A DNA stretch of 41,116 bases, from positions 1 to 41,116 of the forward strand of contig JAKFYF010000024.1 in NCBI GenBank assembly GCA_021731005.1, in the 5' to 3' direction. Source of the DNA: Hyphomonadaceae bacterium. GTDB taxonomy: Bacteria; Pseudomonadota; Alphaproteobacteria; Caulobacterales; Aquidulcibacteraceae. Below the pieces are notes generated by a model, which had not been told where the DNA came from, did no database searches, and saw only the letters and a list, made by a program, of their open reading frames with translations. Positions 15,350 to 23,719 of the stretch are shown here, piece by piece (within the stretch, counting starts at the first letter, position 1; each line of letters begins with the position of its first letter). Position numbers and translations under genes: made by a program.

Positions 15350-16132
15350 TTAGTTCCTCCCTCCGATTTTCGCCAGGTTTGCCTGGCTTTCCGCGCTCGC
15401 CAGCACCGCTAGCGCCGCTTTGATCGCATCCGCCAAGAGACGCGCCCAGCGCGTTTGGCCGATTTCGTCTCGTATCAGATCGTTGCGCACTTCGATCATG
15501 ACCGTCGCGCGCCCGCCCGCGTGGCGGTCCATGGTGTAGTACACGCCTTGCGATGGCGCGTAAGGCTGGTTGCGCCCGATATTGAGGTTGGCCTCGCGCG
15601 CAAGCCTTGCGATCATCACTTCGGCTAGGCGCGCATCTTCGGCGTAGAGAATGCCGGCGTGCCAGGGCCGCTCACGCCCGAACAGCACCGGTGTTAAGCT
15701 GTGCACGGCGACCAAGGCCTCGACATGCGGGCTGGCCGCCAGCTGCGCCTCGATCGCCTCGTGGAAAGGCGCATGGAACGCGGCGATGCGCGCGGCGCGG
15801 TCGGCGGCGCTGAGGCCCGCATTGCCGGGGACTGGCGCGCCCTCCGCTTGTTCAGGAATGAGATCGGGAGCGCCGATGTCGCGATTGGGATCGACCAGCA
15901 GCCGCGAGGCGGGCGCGGCGACGAGCGCCGCGTCCAGGATCGTCGCCAGGCGCCGGGCCAGCGCGTGCGCGCCGATGTCCCAGGCTATGTGGTCGGCCAG
16001 TTGGGCTTGGCTCAGCCCCAGGCCGGAGAATTGCGGCGGCATGAAATTGGAGGCGTGCTCGCACGTCAGCAGCACCGGCGCGCGCCCATGCGCGTTGTCG
16101 ATCGCGGCCTCCAAGCGCCCGATGCCAGCCAT
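15350..16132 (-). CDS. N-formylglutamate amidohydrolase family protein
   Basis: A 260-residue member of the FGase family (PF05013 type), metal-dependent hydrolases that release formate from N-formylglutamate in histidine degradation; many members act on other N-formyl or N-acyl amino acids. Visible motifs are CEHASNFMPP (24-33), HIAWDIGAHALAR, the VDPNRD loop, HSLTPV and IEVRNDLI. No hut genes are adjacent. It leads a two-gene operon with an ethanolamine/amino acid permease, suggesting uptake and hydrolysis of an amide or formyl compound. Confidence 0.88.
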   Translation of the reverse strand: MAGIGRLEAAIDNAHGRAPVLLTCEHASNFMPPQFSGLGLSQAQLADHIAWDIGAHALARRLATILDAALVAAPASRLLVDPNRDIGAPDLIPEQAEGAPVPGNAGLSAADRAARIAAFHAPFHEAIEAQLAASPHVEALVAVHSLTPVLFGRERPWHAGILYAEDARLAEVMIARLAREANLNIGRNQPYAPSQGVYYTMDRHAGGRATVMIEVRNDLIRDEIGQTRWARLLADAIKAALAVLASAESQANLAKIGGRN

Positions 16133-16303
16133 CCGACTCCCTCGTCTGTGATATCAGGTCCGGATTGCACCCTCTTGTCAACTTCGCTGGGGGCCGCCCG
16201 CGTCGGCGCCGGCGTCACCCATCAAGCCGCCCCCGGACCGCCAGCTTCCAGCGGCTCGCGCGCGCCCACCCTCTTCCTTGCGGAGAGGGTCGCGGCGGCG
16301 CCC

Positions 16304-16722
16304 TCAGCCGCCGCCCAGCCACAGCGCCCAGGGCGCGCCGACGCATAGCGCCATGCCGCCCTCGATTGCGGCGGAGAGGCGGTTGAATTGCGTGTCGGCG
16401 CCGCGATCGCGCCAGATCGAAGCAACCCGTCCCAACGCGGCGCCCGCCCAGGCGGCGGCCACCGCGAACACCGCCCCGGTTGCAGCGACGCCGGGGATCA
16501 GCGCGCCGCCGTACAAATACACAAACACCAGCAGCAGCGCCGCCACGTGCAGACCCAGAAACACCCCGCCATAGGTGGCGCGGAATTCGGCGAAGCCCCC
16601 GCCCTGCTCATCCTGTTTGAGGCGCACCAGTTTCGCAGCCCAGTGCGGATCGAACAATCCGCGCGCGCCGAGATAGGCGCCGAAGCAAAGCCCCGCCACG
16701 CACAAGGCCCAGGCAACCCACA

Positions 16723-16723
<1 letters not shown>
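16304..16723 (-). CDS. Small membrane protein, DUF4345-like
   Basis: A 139-residue protein with four predicted membrane helices (WVAWALCVAGLCFGAYLGARGLF, GGVFLGLHVAALLLVFVYLYG, ATGAVFAVAAAWAGAALG, GMALCVGAPWALWLG). The segment FAEFRATYGGVFLGLH resembles the conserved E-RA-YGG pattern of DUF4345. The ATG overlaps the stop of the acyl-CoA dehydrogenase gene by one base (TGATG), so it is translated from the same message. An in-frame ATG further upstream lies inside that gene and was rejected. Function unknown. Confidence 0.75.
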
Positions 16724-18009
<1,286 letters not shown>

Positions 18010-18079
18010 GGCGCTCTCCAGCTTTGCGCGGGCTCGGACTTCACGCTAAGGCTCCCGGCGGCTTGGAGCAACGCGGCGC

Positions 18080-18658
18080 ATGGAGCTTTCCTCCACGACA
18101 TCGCAGAACGCCTGGGTGCGGCTTGAACCTTTCGAGCAACGCCACCGCCCGGGGCTGATGGCGGCTGGGGCCGACGCTTCGATCTGGCGGCACAATCCCT
18201 TTGGCGTCGCCAAACTCGGCTATGGCGCCTGGTTCGACTGGATCAGGACCGAGCAAAGCGAGGGCCGCTGGCTGCCGTTCGCGGTGATGGCGCCGACTGG
18301 GGAAATCGTCGGACAGTCCTGCTACATCAACCCCAGGCCAGCGCTGTCTTGCGTGGAAATCGGCGGCACTTGGTATGCGCCGCGGGCGCAAAGCACGGCC
18401 ATAAACCCCGCGGCTAAGCTCTTGCTGCTCGATGGCGCCTTCGCCGCCGGCGCCGAACGCGTGGAACTGAAGACCGATGCCCTGAACGCGCAGTCGCGCG
18501 CGGCGATGCTGAAACTCGGCTGCAGCTTCGAGGGAATCATGCGCAAACAGGCGCGGCGCGCCGACGGCTCCTGGCGCGACAACGCGTGGTACTCGATGAT
18601 TGCCGAAGATTGGCCGGACATACGCGAGCGGATTGTGGCGCGGCTGACGACGACATGA
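18080..18658 (+). CDS. GNAT N-acetyltransferase (RimJ/RimL-like)
   Basis: A 192-residue acetyltransferase of the RimJ/RimL type. Typical elements are the N-terminal WVRLEPFEQRHRPGL, VGQSCYINPRPALSCVEIGGTWYAP, the acetyl-CoA region around STAINPAAKLLLLDGAF, and the late segment ALNAQSRAAMLKLGCSFEGIMRKQARRADGSWRDNAWYSMI. The target could be a ribosomal protein, another protein N terminus or an antibiotic. It is divergent from the acyl-CoA dehydrogenase with about 70 bases between them. Confidence 0.88.
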   Translation: MELSSTTSQNAWVRLEPFEQRHRPGLMAAGADASIWRHNPFGVAKLGYGAWFDWIRTEQSEGRWLPFAVMAPTGEIVGQSCYINPRPALSCVEIGGTWYAPRAQSTAINPAAKLLLLDGAFAAGAERVELKTDALNAQSRAAMLKLGCSFEGIMRKQARRADGSWRDNAWYSMIAEDWPDIRERIVARLTTT

Positions 18659-18665
18659 GGCTCCC

Positions 18666-18748
18666 GCGATTCGAATTATGCCAGAATCGCAGCACACAGG
18701 CGGTCCAAGAATTCGTCGCAAGTCGGCGACAAATGCTCGGTCGCCGAC
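18666..18748. other. Two inverted repeats behind the GNAT gene
   Basis: The first has perfect 7-base arms GCGATTC (18666-18672) and GAATCGC (18684-18690); each arm contains a GANTC site. The second has perfect 9-base arms GTCGGCGAC (18722-18730) and GTCGCCGAC (18740-18748), with a possible extension using TTCGTCG and CGACGAA. Neither is followed by a T-run. They may stop read-through into the metX riboswitch. Confidence 0.5.
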
Positions 18749-18799
18749 GAAATGGGATCAATTGCCTGTAGACCTGTCTAGCCGGCCCCACTTTCCAGC

Positions 18800-18826
18800 G
18801 TGACAATCCCGCCCCACCCTGCTATG
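18800..18826 (+). promoter_or_regulatory. Candidate metX promoter
   Basis: GTGACA (18800-18805) and GCTATG (18821-18826) with a 15-base spacer resemble the Caulobacter housekeeping consensus. The predicted transcription start, about seven bases downstream, coincides with the first bases of the SAM-II aptamer. Confidence 0.45.
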
Positions 18827-18832
18827 CGCCCC

Positions 18833-18889
18833 TTGCGCCGATTTGAAGCTCAGCTTGCGGGGCGCGTGATAAATCCCGCTAAAGAGAGG
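18833..18889 (+). promoter_or_regulatory. SAM-II riboswitch
   Basis: The sequence follows the SAM-II (metA) consensus: stem P1 GCGCC (18835-18839) with GGCGC (18861-18865), the conserved GATTTGA directly after the first strand, GCTTGC (18853-18858), GTGATAAAT, and the pseudoknot strand CCCGC (18875-18879) pairing with GCGGG (18857-18861), then [16 protein letters not shown] elements bind S-adenosylmethionine and lower translation of methionine genes in alphaproteobacteria. A perfect 8-base hairpin (arms 18892-18899 and 18906-18913) follows it, and the coding start lies unusually far downstream (18958). Confidence 0.9.
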
Positions 18890-18957
18890 ATGGCGCCGCC
18901 AAGCAGCGGCGCCCGGTCTCCCCGCAAGCGCCCTGTCGCCGCACTGGAGACATTGCC

Positions 18958-19941
18958 GTGGCCGCCGCTCTGAGCAAACCAAACTCCCCAGTTCAAGGCA
19001 CTGCGGGCTTCGTCGACCACACCCTCCGCGCGCCCGCGCCCTTCCGGCTTGATTCCGGCGATAGCCTCGCCGCGCCCACCGTCCGCGTGCGTCTGCATGG
19101 GCCCGCCTCGGCGCCGAAAGTGCTGGCGCTCGGGGGCATCTCGGCGACGCGGCGGCTCGGCGGCGCCGATGGCTGGTGGGGCGATATTGTCGGCCCCGGC
19201 GCGGCCATCGACACCAATCGCTTCTGCGCGCTGGGCATCGATTTTGCACCGGACGAAGATGAGCTGCTGCGGATTTCCCCCACCGATCAGGCCCGCCTCA
19301 TCGAGATCACACTCGACGAACTGGGCATCGGCCAAGTGCACGCGATGGTTGGCGCCTCCTATGGCGGCATGGTCGGGCTTGCCTTGGGCCAGATTGCGCC
19401 GCGCCGTCTCAAGCGCTTGTGCGTTATTTCCGCGGCGCACCAGGCCTCGCCTTTGGGTGCGGCCTGGCGCGGGGTGCAGCGCCGGATCGTCGAGTTCGCG
19501 CAGGCGCACGGCGAGACGAGCGCCGGGCTGTCGCTGGCGCGGCAATTGGCGATGATCACCTATCGCAGCGCCGATGAGTTTGAGGCGCGCTTCGACCGCA
19601 AGCTGGGCCCCGACAATTCAAGCGATCTCGACCGCTATCTCGCGTCGCGCGGCGAAGCCTTCTGCGCCGCCATGCCGCCCAAACGCTGGCTTTCGCTCAG
19701 CGGCGCCATCGACCGCGCTGCGATCGATCCAAGCGCGGTGCACGTCCCCACCACCTTGATCGCCTGCACCTCCGATCAACTCGCGCCGCTTTCGCAGATG
19801 GAAGAACTCTCCCGGCGCCTGCCCAAGCTCGCTGCTTTCCACGTGCTGACTTCGCTCTACGGCCACGACGCCTTCTTGAAGGAGTCGGCGCAGATTTCGC
19901 GCGCGCTCAGGCGTTTTCTCGATGAGGCTAGCAATGGCTGA
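18958..19941 (+). CDS. metX: Homoserine O-acyltransferase, short MetX type
   Basis: It acylates homoserine (acetyl or succinyl) in the first committed step of methionine synthesis. The 327-residue alpha/beta-hydrolase has the nucleophile S134 in VGASYGGMVG, the acid D273 (CTSDQLAPL) and H303 (LYGHDAFLKE). It is shorter than the usual ~380-residue MetX and resembles, from memory, the Xanthomonadaceae succinyl-transferring form; the donor cannot be proven. The start is GTG with GGAG eight bases upstream; no other start codon lies in the open frame. It is controlled by the SAM-II element and overlaps metB by eight bases. Confidence 0.9.
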   Translation: MAAALSKPNSPVQGTAGFVDHTLRAPAPFRLDSGDSLAAPTVRVRLHGPASAPKVLALGGISATRRLGGADGWWGDIVGPGAAIDTNRFCALGIDFAPDEDELLRISPTDQARLIEITLDELGIGQVHAMVGASYGGMVGLALGQIAPRRLKRLCVISAAHQASPLGAAWRGVQRRIVEFAQAHGETSAGLSLARQLAMITYRSADEFEARFDRKLGPDNSSDLDRYLASRGEAFCAAMPPKRWLSLSGAIDRAAIDPSAVHVPTTLIACTSDQLAPLSQMEELSRRLPKLAAFHVLTSLYGHDAFLKESAQISRALRRFLDEASNG

Positions 19942-21082
19942 GTTTGAAAACGACGAAACCATCCTGGCCCACGCCGGCATCGACGACGATTCCACGCATG
20001 GCGCGGTGATGCCGCCGATCCAGCTCTCCGCCAATTTCAGCTTCGACGGCTTCGGCGGCAAGCGCGCGTTCGACTACACGCGCTCGGGCAATCCCACCCG
20101 CAGCCAGCTCGCGGCGGCGCTTACGGCATTAGAGCGCGGCGCCGGCGCTGTCGTCGCCAGTTCAGGCATGGCCGCAATCGATCTGGTGCTCAACCTGCTG
20201 CCGGCGGGCGGCTTGGTGATCGCGCCCCACGATTGCTACGGGGGAACCTGGCGGCTTTTGAAGGCGCACGAAAAGAAGGGCGCACTGCAGGTATTGCTGG
20301 TGGATCAAAGCGATCGCGACGCGCTCGACGCCGCGTTTGCGCAGGCGCCGGCGTTGGTGTGGATCGAGACGCCCAGCAATCCGCTGATGCGCATTGTCGA
20401 CATCGCCGCGATCGCCGCCCGCGGCAAGGCGGCGGGCGCCAAGGTCGCTGTTGACAACACCTTCCTGTCTCCGGCGCTGCAAAAGCCGCTGCTGCTCGGC
20501 GCGGACTTCGCGGTTCATTCCACCACCAAGTATCTCAACGGCCATTCCGACGTGGTCGGCGGCGCGGTGATCGCCGCGCGCGAGGAAGACGCGCGGGAAC
20601 TGGCCTGGTGGGCCAATTGCCGGGGCGTGACCGGCGCCCCGTTCGATTCCTGGCTTACCCTGCGCGGCATGCGCACGCTGCTGGTGCGCATCGAGCGTCA
20701 ACAGCAGAACGCCGCCGCGATCGCCGAATTTCTCGCCGGCCAAAGCGGCGTGGCGAAGGTGCATTATCCGGGCCTGGCTTCGCACCCGGGCCACGCCATC
20801 GCCAAGCGCCAGCAGAAGGGATTTGGCGCCATGTTGAGTTTCGAACTGGCCGAGGGCGGCGCCGATGTCGCCGGCTTCCTCAGGCGCCTCCACTGCTTCA
20901 CGCTCGCGGAATCGCTCGGCGGGATTGAGAGCCTGATCGCCCACCCCGCCAGCATGACCCACGCCGCCATGAGCGCCGATGCGCTCGCCGCCGCCGGCAT
21001 CGGCGAATGCCTGCTGCGGCTCTCGGTCGGGCTCGACCATGTCGACGACCTGATCGCCGACCTTGCCGGCGCGCTGGGCTGA
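19934..21082 (+). CDS. metB: Cystathionine gamma-synthase / O-acylhomoserine lyase
   Basis: A PLP enzyme of the Cys/Met metabolism family, 382 residues, joining O-succinyl- or O-acetylhomoserine with cysteine or sulfide. Visible are YTRSGNPTR (48-56), the phosphate-binding SSGMAAI, DNTF before the cofactor, and the Schiff-base lysine K199 in HSTTKYLNGHSDVVGG. ESLGGIESLIAHPASMTHA near the C terminus is typical of cystathionine gamma-synthases. The start at 19934 overlaps the metX stop; an ATG at 19922 is possible. It shares the riboswitch-controlled transcript with metX. Confidence 0.92.
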   Translation: MAEFENDETILAHAGIDDDSTHGAVMPPIQLSANFSFDGFGGKRAFDYTRSGNPTRSQLAAALTALERGAGAVVASSGMAAIDLVLNLLPAGGLVIAPHDCYGGTWRLLKAHEKKGALQVLLVDQSDRDALDAAFAQAPALVWIETPSNPLMRIVDIAAIAARGKAAGAKVAVDNTFLSPALQKPLLLGADFAVHSTTKYLNGHSDVVGGAVIAAREEDARELAWWANCRGVTGAPFDSWLTLRGMRTLLVRIERQQQNAAAIAEFLAGQSGVAKVHYPGLASHPGHAIAKRQQKGFGAMLSFELAEGGADVAGFLRRLHCFTLAESLGGIESLIAHPASMTHAAMSADALAAAGIGECLLRLSVGLDHVDDLIADLAGALG

Positions 21083-21116
21083 GCGGCCCACCAACCAATC
21101 TCCATATCTAGAAGCT

Positions 21117-21156
21117 CGTCATTCCGGGGCGCCCGCGTGGCGAACCCGAAATGACG
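21117..21156. repeat. Short family A palindrome, likely met terminator
   Basis: A 40-base palindrome with 12-base arms CGTCATTCCGGG (21117-21128) and CCCGAAATGACG (21145-21156), one mismatch. The ends match the larger family A repeats at 31915, 34529 and 39416, but the central hairpin is missing. It lies 35 bases behind metB and may also stop transcription. Confidence 0.7.
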
Positions 21157-21207
21157 GAGTGAATGGATCGGTTGACCAGAGTTTCAGGCTGTTGGCGTGA
21201 GACCCCT

Positions 21208-21247
21208 TGCGTATTCATGTATTCACATGCTAACACGCTAAACCACA
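21208..21247 (+). promoter_or_regulatory. Candidate operator/promoter of the his operon
   Basis: Four tandem 8-base units lie immediately before the first his-operon start: GTATTCAT (21211), GTATTCAC (21219), ATGCTAAC (21227) and ACGCTAAA (21235). GCTAACAC and GCTAAACC both resemble the GCTANAWC -10 consensus, so the transcript may begin at or near the ATG at 21248, which has no Shine-Dalgarno. An 8-base period is the spacing at which TrpR-family dimers bind in tandem on trp operators. This is a candidate only. Confidence 0.35.
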
Positions 21248-21544
21248 ATGGCTCGCACCTCAGCCCACACCCTTCCGCTCGCGGAAGCCCTGCTCTCGCT
21301 CAAAACCAGGGCGGAAGCCGAGGCTTTCCTGGCCGATCTTTGTACACCCGCCGAAGTGCGCGCACTCGCCGAACGCTGGCTGATCGCCCAGCTGCTCGAC
21401 CGGGGCAAGCTCTCCTACCGCGAGATCGCCGAGGCCGCCGGCGCCAGCACCACCACGGTGACGCGGGTCGCGCGCTTCCTGCGCGAAATGCCTTATAACG
21501 GCTACCGCCGCGTGCTCGATCGCTTGAAGGGGCCGCGCGAATGA
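21248..21544 (+). CDS. TrpR/YerC-family regulator heading the his operon
   Basis: A 98-residue protein of the Trp-repressor superfamily (YerC/YecD type). It has LADLCTPAEVRALAERWLIAQLLDRGKLSYREIAEAAGASTTTVTRVARFL, in which the last 20 or so residues form the helix-turn-helix. The basic C-terminal tail YNGYRRVLDRLKG is also typical. Its stop overlaps the hisG start (ATGA), so it belongs to the his operon, which supports a role as histidine-pathway repressor. I recall YerC relatives being proposed as HisR regulators in Firmicutes; for this lineage it is inference. Nothing indicates the co-repressor. Confidence 0.85.
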   Translation: MARTSAHTLPLAEALLSLKTRAEAEAFLADLCTPAEVRALAERWLIAQLLDRGKLSYREIAEAAGASTTTVTRVARFLREMPYNGYRRVLDRLKGPRE

Positions 21545-22422
21545 GTTCCCTCCCGCGCACGCGCCTCGTCATCGCCATCCAGAAAAGCGGGCGCCTCGCC
21601 GACAAGAGCCTGGAACTCGTATCCAGCGCGGGCTTGCGCGTCGTGAAGGGCGCCAACGAATTATTGTACCGGGTCGAGAATTATCCCATTGACCTCTTGC
21701 GCGTGCGCGACGACGACATCCCCACTTTCGTCGCCGATGGGGTCGCCGATCTCGGCATTGTCGGGCGCAACGTGCTGGAGGAGGCCGCGCACGATCCGCC
21801 GCCGGAAGTGATCATGCCGCTTGGATTCGGCCGCTGCGAACTCAAGATTGCCGCACCCGAGGGCGCGCCGTTCGATGGGCCTGCTTCGCTCGCTGGCATG
21901 CGCATCGCCACCACCTACCCCAATCTGCTCAGCGCCTATCTCGCCCGCAACGGTGTCAGCGCCGAGATCGTCACCATGAAGGGCGCGGTCGAAGTGGCGC
22001 CGAGGCTCAAGCTGGCGAACGCGATCTGCGATCTGGTTTCCACCGGCGCCACCCTGGAAGCCAACGGCCTGGCGGCCGTCGCCACGATCCTGCGCAGTGA
22101 AGCGTTGTTGATCCGCGCGCCCCACCCCATTGGCGGAGAATTTGCGCCTTTGGCCGACAGCATCGTGCAGCGCTTTCGCGGCGTCACCGCCAGCCAAGGC
22201 GCGAAATATGTGATGATGAACGCACCGCGCGCGGCGCTCGCGCGCATCACCGACATCCTTCCCGGCGCCGATGCGCCGACGGTAACGCCGCTCGCCGGCG
22301 TGGAGGATCGCGTGGCCGTACACGCTGTGTGTCAGGAAAGCGTGTTTTGGGAAACCTTGGAGCGGCTCAAGGCGGCAGGCGCCTCGGCGATCCTGGTTCT
22401 GCCCATCGAAAAGATGATGTGA
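21541..22422 (+). CDS. hisG: ATP phosphoribosyltransferase, long form HisG
   Basis: It catalyses the first step of histidine synthesis, PRPP + ATP to phosphoribosyl-ATP, and is feedback-inhibited by histidine in the long form. The 293 residues match the long HisG with its own C-terminal ACT-like regulatory domain (about 215-293). Visible are IAIQKSGRL (N-terminal), LGIVGRNVLEE, IATTYPNL, the PRPP loop in DLVSTGATLEANGL, and the regulatory part KYVMMNAPRAAL. Because the long form needs no HisZ, the operon is self-sufficient for this step. It overlaps the yerC-like gene by four bases. Confidence 0.95.
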   Translation: MSSLPRTRLVIAIQKSGRLADKSLELVSSAGLRVVKGANELLYRVENYPIDLLRVRDDDIPTFVADGVADLGIVGRNVLEEAAHDPPPEVIMPLGFGRCELKIAAPEGAPFDGPASLAGMRIATTYPNLLSAYLARNGVSAEIVTMKGAVEVAPRLKLANAICDLVSTGATLEANGLAAVATILRSEALLIRAPHPIGGEFAPLADSIVQRFRGVTASQGAKYVMMNAPRAALARITDILPGADAPTVTPLAGVEDRVAVHAVCQESVFWETLERLKAAGASAILVLPIEKMM

Positions 22423-22429
22423 GGACAAC

Positions 22430-23719
22430 GTGCGTGTCGTCGAATGGGCCGGCCTGAACCAAGATGAACGGCGCGCGACTTTGGCCCGCCCCGCCGTGCG
22501 CATCGGCGCGCGGCTGCGCGCCACGGTCGCCGCCATTTTCTCCGACGTGGAGCGCGATGGCTTCGCGGCGGTGGAACGATGGGCATGCGAAATCGACAAT
22601 CGCGCGCCGCGATTTGTCAAGCTTGACGAGCGTATGGTCGCCGGCGCGCGCGCCACGCTCGCCAGCGAGGACCTGACCGCGCTCGCGATCGCCGCCTACA
22701 ATGTCCGCCGCTACCATGCGGCGACCAAACCCGGCGACGCTAGCATCGAGGTCCGCCCTGGCGTCAGCTGCCGGCAGATGTGGTGGCCGATCGAGCGCTG
22801 CGGCCTCTACATTCCCGGCGGCTCGGCACCGCTGTTTTCGACGCTGCTGATGCTGGCGATTCCGGCGCGGGCAGCGGGCGTGCCCAACATCGTGGTGAGC
22901 ACGCCACCCAATCGCGACGGCGAGGCCGAGCCCGCTATCATCGCCGCCGCAGCGCTGTGCGGCTTGGACGGTTTGTGGCTGATCGGCGGCGCCCAAGCGA
23001 TTGCGGCGATGACGTTCGGCGCCGGCCCAGCCAAAGCCGAGAAGCTTTTCGGGCCGGGCAATGCCTATGTCGCCGAGGCCAAGCGCTACGCCGCTTCCAT
23101 GCCCGGCGGGCCGCAGATCGACACCCCCGCCGGGCCCAGCGAACTCATGGTGATCGCCGATGAAAGCGCGCGGGCCGATTTCGTCGCCGCCGATCTGTTG
23201 AGCCAGGCCGAGCACGATGCCGACGCGCAAGTGCTGCTGGTTTCCACCTCGGCGGCGCTCGCCAAGCGCGTTCAGGAAGAACTCGCGCACCAGCTTCCCA
23301 CTTTGCCGCGCGCGGACATCGCCGCTCGTCCGCTGGCGAACGCCCGCTGCATTGTCGTGGAAAGCGCCGCCGCGGCCATCGAAGTCGCCAATGCCTATGC
23401 GCCCGAGCATTTGTCGCTGCAGATCGCCGGCGCCGAGGCTTTGGCTGAAGGCGTGCGCAATGCAGGGGCGGTGTTTGTCGGCCCGTGGAGCGCGGAAACG
23501 TTCGGCGATTATGTTTGCGGCCCCAGTCACGTGCTGCCAACCGACGGCGCCGCGCGCGCCTGGAGCGGGATCAATGTCGCATCCTTCATGAAGTGCGTGA
23601 ACGTGCAGACGCTCACGGAACCCGGCGCGCGCGATCTTTCGCGCGCCGCCGCCCGGCTCGCGCGTCTGGAGGGCCTGGAGGCGCATGCTCGCGCGGCCGA
23701 TTTGCGGGGCGCGCGCTGA
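22430..23719 (+). CDS. hisD: Histidinol dehydrogenase
   Basis: It oxidises histidinol to histidine in two NAD-dependent steps. The 429-residue protein has GLYIPGGSAPLFSTLLMLAIPA, IGGAQAIAAMTFG, FGPGNAYVAEAKR, DTPAGPSELMVIAD, the zinc-ligand region LLSQAEHDADAQVL and the catalytic Glu-His in YAPEHLSLQ. The SAPLFSTxLMLA wording is that of E. coli-type HisD rather than the TAAYPSSVLMNA form I know from most alphaproteobacteria. The start is GTG with GAGGACA upstream, seven bases after hisG; its stop overlaps the next gene by one base (TGATG). Confidence 0.95.
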   Translation: MRVVEWAGLNQDERRATLARPAVRIGARLRATVAAIFSDVERDGFAAVERWACEIDNRAPRFVKLDERMVAGARATLASEDLTALAIAAYNVRRYHAATKPGDASIEVRPGVSCRQMWWPIERCGLYIPGGSAPLFSTLLMLAIPARAAGVPNIVVSTPPNRDGEAEPAIIAAAALCGLDGLWLIGGAQAIAAMTFGAGPAKAEKLFGPGNAYVAEAKRYAASMPGGPQIDTPAGPSELMVIADESARADFVAADLLSQAEHDADAQVLLVSTSAALAKRVQEELAHQLPTLPRADIAARPLANARCIVVESAAAAIEVANAYAPEHLSLQIAGAEALAEGVRNAGAVFVGPWSAETFGDYVCGPSHVLPTDGAARAWSGINVASFMKCVNVQTLTEPGARDLSRAAARLARLEGLEAHARAADLRGAR

